DNA from: SIG480 sp045539475
Lineage (GTDB): Bacteria; Bacillota; Clostridia; Oscillospirales; JAAYXM01
Assembly: GCA_045539475.1 (NCBI GenBank)
Contig: JAZQFJ010000101.1
Span: 1 to 64,000, forward strand
Length of the DNA: 64,000 nucleotides
Reading direction: 5' to 3'
The notes below the pieces were generated by a model that ran no database searches, was not told the origin of the DNA, and worked only from the letters and a program-made list of their open reading frames with translations. This document shows, piece by piece, positions 43,228 through 50,462 of the stretch (positions are counted from its first letter, which is position 1; every line of letters starts with the position of its first letter). The position numbers and the translations under genes were made by a program.

Positions 43228-43578
43228 ATGGCAAGAGGCGGTTTTCCGGGCGGAGGATTTCCCGGTGGAATGAATATGAACAATATGATGAAGCAGGCTC
43301 AGAAAATGCAGCAGGATATGATGCGTATGCAGCAGGAGCTTGAAGAAAAAACGTATACTGCAAGCGCAGGCGGCGGGGCTGTTGAGGCGACCGTCAGCGG
43401 CAAAAACCGCGTTACAGCAATTAAAATTGCACCCGAAGCTGTTGATCCTGATGATGTTGAAATGCTTGAAGACCTCATTGTTGCTGCAATCGGTGAAGCA
43501 ATGAATCAGGCAGAAACTGCGGCCGGTGCGGAAATGAAAAAGATTACCGGCGGAATGAATATTCCGGGAATGTTTTAA
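43228..43578 (+). CDS. YbaB/EbfC family nucleoid-associated protein
   Basis: A 116-residue DNA-binding dimer that usually lies between dnaX and recR. It has a Gly/Phe/Pro-rich N-terminus (residues 1-15), then helix MMKQAQKMQQDMMRMQQEL, the strand pair VEATVSGKNRVTAIKIAPE and a C-terminal helix. AAGGAGTG precedes the ATG. Family members bend or bridge DNA and may help recombination repair with RecR. Confidence 0.95.
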   Translation: MARGGFPGGGFPGGMNMNNMMKQAQKMQQDMMRMQQELEEKTYTASAGGGAVEATVSGKNRVTAIKIAPEAVDPDDVEMLEDLIVAAIGEAMNQAETAAGAEMKKITGGMNIPGMF

Positions 43579-43595
43579 TCATAACGGAGGCAAGG

Positions 43596-44201
43596 ATGAT
43601 GCGTTTTTTTACGGCACCGGTTGAAAATTTGATAGAGCAGTTCCAGAAACTGCCCGGCGTCGGAAGAAAGACGGCACAGCGGCTTGCGTTCTTTATTCTT
43701 TCACTTCCCGAGGCTGAGGCAGAGGGGTTTGCCAACGCTGTTATAAATGCAAAAAAACTGGTAAAGTTCTGCAGTGAATGTCAGAACCTTACTGATACGG
43801 AATTGTGTTCAATCTGTGCCGATAATGCACGCGATAAGACCACGGTCTGCGTGGTGAGTGACCCGAAGGATGTTGCGGCGATTGAAAAAACCCGCGAATA
43901 CAATGGGCTTTACCATGTGCTTCACGGCTGTATTTCTCCGATGAACGGAATAGGGCCGGATGATGTGCGTATAAAAGAGCTTCTCACTCGCGTTGCAAAG
44001 GGCGAGATAAAGGAAGTTATTATGGCAACAAACCCTGACACCGAGGGCGAGGCAACAGCAATGTATATTTCCCGTCTTTTAAAGCCGTTTGGAATAAGCA
44101 CAACGCGCTTAGCTTACGGAATCCCTGTTGGTGGGCATCTTGAATTTGCCGATGAAATGACGCTTACCCGCGCCATTGAAGGCAGAAGACTTATGGACTG
44201 A
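43596..44201 (+). CDS. recR: Recombination protein RecR
   Basis: RecR acts with RecF and RecO to load RecA at gapped DNA. The 201-residue protein has the N-terminal helix-hairpin-helix (LPGVGRKTAQRLAF), the four-Cys zinc finger (FCSECQNLTDTELCSICAD, Cys-x2-Cys...Cys-x2-Cys), a Toprim domain with VVSDPKD and a C-terminal LAYGIPVGGHLEFAD loop. ACGGAGG precedes two adjacent ATG codons (43596 and 43599); either may start. It ends the dnaX operon 33 bases ahead of tRNA-Leu. Confidence 0.97.
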   Translation: MMRFFTAPVENLIEQFQKLPGVGRKTAQRLAFFILSLPEAEAEGFANAVINAKKLVKFCSECQNLTDTELCSICADNARDKTTVCVVSDPKDVAAIEKTREYNGLYHVLHGCISPMNGIGPDDVRIKELLTRVAKGEIKEVIMATNPDTEGEATAMYISRLLKPFGISTTRLAYGIPVGGHLEFADEMTLTRAIEGRRLMD

Positions 44202-44234
44202 TAATTTTCCGTTTTCAATTTTAAATTAATATCC

Positions 44235-44317
44235 GCGGGCGTGGTGGAATGGCAGACACGCTGGTCTTAGGAGCCAGTGTCTTCGACGTGTGGGTTCAAG
44301 TCCCACCGCCCGCACCA
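44235..44317 (+). tRNA. tRNA-Leu(UAG)
   Basis: An 83-base tRNA with encoded CCA. Acceptor arms GCGGGCG and CGCCCGC pair fully, the anticodon loop is CTTAGGA with anticodon TAG, and the T loop is TTCAAGT. A hairpin repeat starts at its last base. Confidence 0.96.
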
Positions 44318-44536
44318 AAAATCGACAAGATTCATACGAGTCTTGTCGATTTTACTTGTTACATATTCACTCTTCACTATTCCCTAAATAGACTTGTCGA
44401 TTTTTGGGAAGTAATAAGTAATAGTGAATAGGGAAGAAGATGCGTGGCTTCGCCACATTTTATTGCAAACATCGCATCATTTCGGCACGAAGTGGCGCAA
44501 TATCATATCGCCGTTGGCAATGTTTCATTAAAAACT
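44317..44536 (+). repeat. Hairpin-rich dispersed repeat, copy B (with tRNA terminator)
   Basis: AAAATCGACAAGA pairs with TCTTGTCGATTTT (44317-44353) and can end the tRNA transcript. The blocks CTTCACTATTCCCTAAA, CTTGTCGATTTTTGGGA and GTAATAAGTAATAGTGAATA follow in the same order as in copy A at 24126, then small palindromes (GTGGC-TTC-GCCAC and others), ending in TTTCATTAAAAACT. No reading frame was recognised. The rest of the gap to 44598 shows nothing. Confidence 0.7.
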
Positions 44537-44598
44537 GTTAACCCGTATCATAATCCGTCGGTTCTCCGGTTATGTAAACAAGGTGAGGCTTAAACCCG

Positions 44599-45765
44599 TC
44601 ATAGCCCATTCCTGTCAATTACGGGTTTTACGATAAAGCTTGTATCAAGTGCTGAAACCGCGGTTATAACCATCGCGGATACCGTGTCATCCGGTGCAGG
44701 ATAGTCTATGGGGATTACAACGTCAAACAGAATGTTCTTGAAATCCCCGCTCGGGACAATGCGGAAATCGTGCATTGAAAATGAGCTGTCAAGCTTTCTT
44801 ATCGCACCGTAAACACCGTCGCGGATGCGGCAGACCTCTTCGTTTTCCACCTCAAGAGGATCCATATGGATGAGAATTTCGATACCGAGTTTTTTTGAAA
44901 CCTCACTCTCAATAAGGTCAATAAGACCATGGCTGTCCATAATATTCTCAGTTGAAGAAACCTCTGCATGGAGAGAAGCAAAAATCCGCCCCGGACCGTA
45001 TTCGTGAACGATAAGGTCATGTATTCCGAGAATTTTGTCGTAGCCGAGAATTTCATCGTGGATATTCTTTACAAGCTCCGGATCCGGCGCCGTTCCGAGA
45101 AGCGGCGTGAGCGTGTCACGGACAATGCCTATTCCCGCCCACATAACAAGAAAGCTTACAAGAATGCCTATGTATCCGTCGACCGGAAGTGTTGTAAATT
45201 TAGCTGCGATTATAGAAATGAGCGTAACCCCGGTTGCGAGAGCGTCGGAAAGACTGTCTGCAGAAACAGCTTCCATTGCGGATGAGCTGATTTTTCTGCC
45301 AAGCGTTTTGTTGAAAACACTCATCCAAAGCTTTACGCAGACTGAGAGAAACAGACCGAAAACAACAAACGGTGAAAAAGTTGCGCTCGCACCGCTCGTA
45401 ATGCGACTTACAGATGTTTTCCCAAGCTCAAAGCCAACAAGAAGAACAAGAAAGGCGATGACAAGCGCGCAGATGTATTCTATTCTGCCGTGACCGAAAG
45501 GATGCTCGCGGTCTGCGGGCTTTGATGAGAGCTTAAAGCCAACGAGCGTTACAACGCTTGACGCGCTGTCGGATAAGTTGTTGGCTGCATCTGCAGTTAC
45601 GGCGATACTGTGTGAAAGAATGCCGAGGATAAATTTGAGAACGGCAAGAAACAGATTACAGACAATTCCAACCGTGCTTGAAACTACGCCGTAGCGTGTG
45701 CGCACGGCAGGATTCCCCGTGTTCTCAGCATCTTTAATAAAAAGCTTTGTTATAAGTTTTGTCAT
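44599..45765 (-). CDS. Cation diffusion facilitator family transporter
   Basis: The 388-residue protein is a CDF metal/proton antiporter. Six helices fill about residues 25-235, with the metal-site motif ADAANNLSDS (family H/D-x3-D) in helix 2, HPFGHGRIEY after it, and a second DSLSDAL motif in helix 5. A cytoplasmic metal-binding domain follows (IHDLIVHEYGPGRIF, HAEV), plus about 80 extra residues at the C-terminus. It probably exports Zn2+, Mn2+, Fe2+ or Co2+. It is the last gene of a minus-strand operon, 20 bases after the deacetylase gene. Confidence 0.93.
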   Translation of the reverse strand: MTKLITKLFIKDAENTGNPAVRTRYGVVSSTVGIVCNLFLAVLKFILGILSHSIAVTADAANNLSDSASSVVTLVGFKLSSKPADREHPFGHGRIEYICALVIAFLVLLVGFELGKTSVSRITSGASATFSPFVVFGLFLSVCVKLWMSVFNKTLGRKISSSAMEAVSADSLSDALATGVTLISIIAAKFTTLPVDGYIGILVSFLVMWAGIGIVRDTLTPLLGTAPDPELVKNIHDEILGYDKILGIHDLIVHEYGPGRIFASLHAEVSSTENIMDSHGLIDLIESEVSKKLGIEILIHMDPLEVENEEVCRIRDGVYGAIRKLDSSFSMHDFRIVPSGDFKNILFDVVIPIDYPAPDDTVSAMVITAVSALDTSFIVKPVIDRNGL

Positions 45766-45785
45766 TGTTAGAACAATTCCTTTGA

Positions 45786-47141
45786 TTATTTGATAAGTGC
45801 TCGTCTTATATGTGCAAAAACATCTTTGCGCAAAAGCTTTCCGGGTTTTGTAGTGAATTCATAATCCGGTGAGATTTTGCGCATAACGGTTGCGAAAAGC
45901 TCTCCGGTCACAGGAGACTTAAAAGAAAGCTTTTCTTTGTTTGCACAGTTGATTATGCCAAGCTCGGATGCAACGCAGAAAGCAATAAAATAGGGATGTG
46001 CGGGTGTGAGTCCGTAGCTTTCGGCACACGCGCGATCAAGCCCTTTTGTGGAGTAGTCAGAGTCCACAAAGCTTCGGTAGGCTTCGTTTACCTTTTTGGG
46101 CGGCGCAATCATAGTGATAAGCTCTCCGAAGGTAAGCGCTCGGGAAGGCTGCAGAGTGTTATTGCGATATGCAACCGTATATCCTGCGCTTACGAGCGCG
46201 GCGGCATCTTCGTCATAGCAATCAACAAACGGAGAGAGCGCTAAAAGCTCAGATACGGTGACGACTTCATAACCGTAGCTCTTGAGAAGTTTCAGCTGCT
46301 CGGGAAGTGCGGCGGCAACAGGCGTAAGACGCGCCATGCTGTAGCCGTCCTTCTGGAAAATTATCTGCCCGTTGAGAGAATCTGGGTTATCCTCAAGAGC
46401 ACGGCGAAGCGGCGCGACCATCGCTTCCACATCGGATTCAAAATCACCTGTGGGAAGCCAACCGCCGCCGTCAAAGCTTGCCGCCATATAGTTGTAACCG
46501 GCGTAGCGGTAAGCATCGTATGAGTTTTTACCGTCAGGAATTTTGTCGACATAGTGCGGAGGGCGCGAAAGACTCATCTTGTAACCGTGGCGGTCAAGAA
46601 GGAGACTGTCAAGCTCCATAATATCGGCAATGACCTCGTGGACATTGTTGAAATGTTCGCGGTCACCGTAAACCATTTTCATTTTACCAAACAGGATATG
46701 GCGATAGCCGTGGTTTGATATCTCGTGACCTCCGGCAAGAATGCGAGAGATAAGCTCAGGCTTGTTTTTTGCACCTGCGTGACTATCCTGATTAATGTCC
46801 GGGTAGTGGTCGAATTTAACGCCACCCCAGGTGAAAGAACCGTGAGTGCCGGCTTCGTCAGGATAGTTATGCTCGGTTGTGCCGATAACATCAAACGTTC
46901 CGCGCGCACCGAAGCTTTCAAGAGTTTCAAGAAGATGCAAAGTGAGACCGGAGTCTGTGATTTTCGGATTTGTTTGCGCATCGGTAGGACCGTCGTCAAA
47001 AGTCATCGCAACAACACGGCGCAGATGTGGGGGGAAAACCTTTTCTATTCTGCGCACAGGTGTGATGTATTCACAGTCACGGCTTTTCTGATACTCTTTT
47101 AAAATGTGCTTTGCGCGTCTTGCAAGATCATATAAAATCAT
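45786..47141 (-). CDS. Polysaccharide deacetylase (NodB-like) without signal peptide
   Basis: The 451-residue protein has a NodB homology domain from about residue 40 to 300, with motif 1 MTFDDGPTDA near residue 48 and motif 2 ISNHGYRH (His-x3-His) near 145, plus a large insertion with PDINQDSHAG. No signal peptide or anchor is seen at the ATG chosen here, which has GGAGG at a normal distance and overlaps the PHP gene as ATGA; the 59-codon longer reading is not supported. The C-terminal 150 residues form an additional helical domain with weak resemblance to S-layer homology units. A cytoplasmic carbohydrate or amide deacetylase is possible. Confidence 0.87.
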   Translation of the reverse strand: MILYDLARRAKHILKEYQKSRDCEYITPVRRIEKVFPPHLRRVVAMTFDDGPTDAQTNPKITDSGLTLHLLETLESFGARGTFDVIGTTEHNYPDEAGTHGSFTWGGVKFDHYPDINQDSHAGAKNKPELISRILAGGHEISNHGYRHILFGKMKMVYGDREHFNNVHEVIADIMELDSLLLDRHGYKMSLSRPPHYVDKIPDGKNSYDAYRYAGYNYMAASFDGGGWLPTGDFESDVEAMVAPLRRALEDNPDSLNGQIIFQKDGYSMARLTPVAAALPEQLKLLKSYGYEVVTVSELLALSPFVDCYDEDAAALVSAGYTVAYRNNTLQPSRALTFGELITMIAPPKKVNEAYRSFVDSDYSTKGLDRACAESYGLTPAHPYFIAFCVASELGIINCANKEKLSFKSPVTGELFATVMRKISPDYEFTTKPGKLLRKDVFAHIRRALIK

Positions 47142-47929
47142 TTTCTTTCCTCCTTGTATACCTCGACGTATTTTCCGTTTTCTTTTTTTGCGAAAGGATA
47201 TTTTATTCCCAGATAGATAAGCGCAAAAAGAGTTTTGATATATTTGCCGTAGAGCCGCTCCACCCTGTAGCCGTATCTTTTGCAACGGAGAACAACTCCG
47301 GGACTTGCACATCCGCACCAGACCCGACCACGGCAGGAGAGAAGCGCCGCTTTAAGCTTTTCTTCAAAATCCGGTTCATTCATTGCAGATTCAGGAAGGT
47401 CACACTCCCAGTAGCTTGTGCCGACCTCGCCGGGACAATGCGCATCGCTTCCGGCAGAAAAGGGAAGATTGTGTTTTCTGCAAAGCTCAAGTGCGCGCTT
47501 GTTTGCCAAGTGTAGTCTTGAATGGACAACACGGGAGTTAAAGACCTCTATTCCGTCAATCTGCTCGTATAGAGCCTTGTTGTGTGGGCGCGGCGGCGCA
47601 AAGGGGTGTGCATAAAAGACAAGTGCGCCTTGCTCGTGTGCCGCGCGGCAGATATCGCGCCAGTAAAAACGTCCGTATTCATCCCGGGAGAGATTCTCAT
47701 TTATATGTTCTTTCATAAAGAAAACGAGAAGATGACCGACATCGGTTGAAAATTCGCAAGACGGGATTATGAAAAAATTATCGCGCTGGCTGTGACTCCT
47801 GAAAGCGTTGTGGTCACAGGTGGCAACGCCGGAAAGGCCTGCACGCCGTGCCGCTTCCACAAGCTTGTCGGAGGTCATCTGCGAATCGTAGGAAAGGTTT
47901 GTGTGAACGTGTAAATCAAATTTCATCAT
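47138..47929 (-). CDS. PHP domain phosphoesterase
   Basis: The 263-residue protein opens with FDLHVHTNLSYDS, the HxH metal motif of PHP phosphoesterases, followed by ATCDHNAF, CEFSTDVGH-like metal ligands, FYAHPFAP and GSDAHCPGEVG. Such domains hydrolyse histidinol phosphate, nucleotides or other small phosphoesters with three metals. It overlaps the deacetylase gene by 4 bases and starts 3 bases after the ATP-grasp gene, so all three are translationally coupled. The C-terminal 60 residues, rich in Arg and Lys, are not recognised. Confidence 0.88.
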   Translation of the reverse strand: MMKFDLHVHTNLSYDSQMTSDKLVEAARRAGLSGVATCDHNAFRSHSQRDNFFIIPSCEFSTDVGHLLVFFMKEHINENLSRDEYGRFYWRDICRAAHEQGALVFYAHPFAPPRPHNKALYEQIDGIEVFNSRVVHSRLHLANKRALELCRKHNLPFSAGSDAHCPGEVGTSYWECDLPESAMNEPDFEEKLKAALLSCRGRVWCGCASPGVVLRCKRYGYRVERLYGKYIKTLFALIYLGIKYPFAKKENGKYVEVYKEERK

Positions 47930-47932
47930 ATG

Positions 47933-49126
47933 TTACCTCACGATACTGTCTGTTTTCTTCAGGGCGCATTTAAGATATCTGACTGACGAGCGTATGTCGC
48001 GGATATCAAGCACGCCGTCGGAAATGCGTGGGTTTAAAAGCCCGAAGACAAAAGAAAGGGCGAATTTTATTTTACTGCTGCTACGCCGCAAGTATGCAGG
48101 AAATGCGAGCAAATCCTGAAGCAGGAAGCGCATTTTATGCCCGACCTTATATTGCGGCGTGAAGCTCGTGAATACGGGGGCTTCTTCACCGCGTGCTGCG
48201 CGGCAAAGCGCGAGAGAAATATTGCAACCGGAATTTGGAGCAAGCGCAGAGCTTCCCCAGAAGCGCGGATTAATTTCCATAAGATAAAAGCCTGTTTCGG
48301 GGTTTCCTTTAAACTCAACCATCGCAACGCCTACCCAATCAAGTGCGCGCAAAAGCCTTACAGCGAAGTCTGCAAGCTCCGGAAGGTCAGCACTTTCGCA
48401 GAAGCAGGACGGTCCGCCTGATGCCGGGTATTCACGAAGTCTGTGATGGCAAAATATCTCAAGAGGTTCGTGGTTCTTGCCAAAAACTGCCGAAACGCCG
48501 TAGCCGTCACCTGTGATATATTGCTGTACGAGAATGTCACCGCCGTACTTTGCAAATTTCGGATAGCTTTTCAAAAATTCCTCTTTTGTGTTTACTATTT
48601 TATATCTTTCATCCGGAGAAAGCCCGAGCATTTCACCGGCAGGAAGCTTTATCACAGCGGGATAGCTTATGCGAAGTGAAAGCTCCTCCACCGTTTCGTT
48701 TTGTTTCAAAAAGGTTGTTTCGGGAACCGGAACGCCGATGCTTTCTGCAAAAGGGATAAGGCGGGATTTATCGTTTGCAAGCTCAATTGAAGAAAGGGGA
48801 GGAAGCGCTGTATCAGCAAACGCTTCTACCTCTGCGTGCTTTTCACACATTGCAAGAAGTGAGGTTATACCCACCGGAATAATAACAGGGCGCTCATTGC
48901 AGCTTTCAGAAAGCTTTTGCAGATCGGCAACAAACTGTGCCGGATTTTCTTCCGCATCGGAAATATAAGCAGCTTCCGAGGTGTATTTTGAATAAAAGCC
49001 GAGCTCTGAACCTTTTTTGCATACTGTTCGTTCCGTGGCGGTAATATGAAAGCCCTCTTTGCCGAGAGAGCGGATAACCGGCAGGCTCATACGGTAACGG
49101 ACATCTGTAACAATTGCGGAATTCAA
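47933..49126 (-). CDS. ATP-grasp domain protein
   Basis: The 397-residue protein is an ATP-grasp ligase of the carbamoyl-phosphate-synthase-like type: an N-terminal Rossmann-like domain (SAIVTDVRYRMSLP), the ATP-binding loop YPAVIKLPAGEM near residue 155, a VQQYITGDGYGVSA strand, and the metal site EFKGN...YLMEINPRFWGS near 265-290. ATP-grasp enzymes join a carboxylate to an amine or thiol through an acyl phosphate. It is first in an operon with PHP, NodB-like and CDF genes. The substrates are unknown. Confidence 0.88.
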   Translation of the reverse strand: MNSAIVTDVRYRMSLPVIRSLGKEGFHITATERTVCKKGSELGFYSKYTSEAAYISDAEENPAQFVADLQKLSESCNERPVIIPVGITSLLAMCEKHAEVEAFADTALPPLSSIELANDKSRLIPFAESIGVPVPETTFLKQNETVEELSLRISYPAVIKLPAGEMLGLSPDERYKIVNTKEEFLKSYPKFAKYGGDILVQQYITGDGYGVSAVFGKNHEPLEIFCHHRLREYPASGGPSCFCESADLPELADFAVRLLRALDWVGVAMVEFKGNPETGFYLMEINPRFWGSSALAPNSGCNISLALCRAARGEEAPVFTSFTPQYKVGHKMRFLLQDLLAFPAYLRRSSSKIKFALSFVFGLLNPRISDGVLDIRDIRSSVRYLKCALKKTDSIVR

Positions 49127-49163
49127 TGCGGACGCACCCCTGTCTTTTTTACATTATTATATT

Positions 49164-49193
49164 AGTATACCACAAAATAGAGCCTCTTGTAAA
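49164..49193 (-). promoter_or_regulatory. Promoter of the ATP-grasp operon
   Basis: On the minus strand TTTACA and TATACT are separated by 18 bases, about 38 bases ahead of the start codon. Confidence 0.6.
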
Positions 49194-49295
49194 GCATAAG
49201 GATAACTAATAACTAAAAGACGGAGAGCGGAGTTATTAACAAAAGCTATAACTCTTTTAAAATCATTTGTAATTAATATATGATGGGAAAAGTGC

Positions 49296-49324
49296 TTGTT
49301 TATTTTGAAAAAATGTTGTATACT
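49296..49324 (+). promoter_or_regulatory. Putative promoter of the Gfo/Idh operon
   Basis: TTGTTT and TATACT are separated by 17 bases, 50 bases ahead of the start codon. Confidence 0.5.
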
Positions 49325-49373
49325 GTGTATTAGACAAATAATGTTCAAATACATATTACGGAGGGTTTCCAAA

Positions 49374-50438
49374 ATGGGAAAAGTTAGAGTTCTTCTCATC
49401 GGCGCCGCGTTCTCCGCGGATTTGCATGCAGAGGGGTATGCCCGCTGCGGCGACATTGCAGAGCTTGTTGCGATTTGTGATAAGGACACAAGCCGCATAA
49501 AGACTCTTGCAGACAGATACGGCTTTAAGGATTATGCTGTATATGACGATATGTTCAAGGCTATTGAAGAGGTCGACTGTGATGTTGTTGACATCTGCCT
49601 GCCGAACTTCCTTCACCACGATGCTGCTCTTGCTGCATTCAAGAAGGGCCGTCACGTTATCAGTGAAAAGCCGCTCGCTACAACAGTAGAAGATGCAAAG
49701 GAAATGCTTGATGCTGCAGAGGCGGCAGGCAAGAAGCTTTACTATGCTGAGGACTGGCTCTTTGCTCCGGCTCTCAACCGCGCTCTTGAAGTTATCGACG
49801 AGGGCGCAATCGGCAAGCCGATGTTTGTCCGCGCTCGTGAGTGCCACAACGGTTCACACTCTCCGTTTGCTCAGACAATTAAATTCTGCGGCGGCGGTTC
49901 GATGGTTCACCTCGGTGTTCATCCGGTCTGCTTTATGCTCGCTCTTAAGAACAACCGCTGGACAGAGGTTGTTGCTATGACCTCAGGCGGCGGTGAGTCA
50001 AATCTTCGTCATAAGACAATGGAAGGCGAAGATTGGGGCGCAGCACTTATGCGTTTTGAAGACGGCACAACAGCACTTTTAGAGGCAAACTATGTATCAG
50101 AGGGCGGTATGGAAGACGTTATCGACTTCTACGGCGACCAGGGTTGCCTCCATGTTGACCTTACATTCTCCTCTGCTCTTAACCTTTTCTCAATTCCGGG
50201 TGCAAAGTATACGGTTGAGAAAGCAGATATAACAACAGGTTGGTCACGTCCTGCTGTTGACGAGAAGTTCAACCTCGGTTATGTAAACGAAATCCGTCAC
50301 TTTATGGAATCTGCACGCGATAACAAGGACGCAAAAGTAGGTCTCCGTGGCGTTGACGGTTATGAAGCAATCAGAGTTATTAACCTTATCTACAAATCAG
50401 CACGCGAAGGCATAGCTGTTAAAAATGACAGACTTTAA
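49374..50438 (+). CDS. Gfo/Idh/MocA family oxidoreductase
   Basis: The 354-residue protein has an N-terminal Rossmann fold and a C-terminal alpha/beta substrate domain. The glycine loop reads LLIGAAFSADLHAEG, which departs from the usual GxGxxG, and the family motif SEKPLATTVEDA (Glu-Lys-Pro) is present near residue 100. Such enzymes oxidise or reduce sugar or inositol hydroxyls with NAD(P). The ATG at 49374 has ACGGAGGG 9 bases upstream; the longer reading from 49296 starts in the promoter. Codon choice is strongly biased as in ribosomal genes. The next gene begins 24 bases later. Confidence 0.92.
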   Translation: MGKVRVLLIGAAFSADLHAEGYARCGDIAELVAICDKDTSRIKTLADRYGFKDYAVYDDMFKAIEEVDCDVVDICLPNFLHHDAALAAFKKGRHVISEKPLATTVEDAKEMLDAAEAAGKKLYYAEDWLFAPALNRALEVIDEGAIGKPMFVRARECHNGSHSPFAQTIKFCGGGSMVHLGVHPVCFMLALKNNRWTEVVAMTSGGGESNLRHKTMEGEDWGAALMRFEDGTTALLEANYVSEGGMEDVIDFYGDQGCLHVDLTFSSALNLFSIPGAKYTVEKADITTGWSRPAVDEKFNLGYVNEIRHFMESARDNKDAKVGLRGVDGYEAIRVINLIYKSAREGIAVKNDRL

Positions 50439-50462
50439 TATTTATTAAGGAGGATAATAGAT

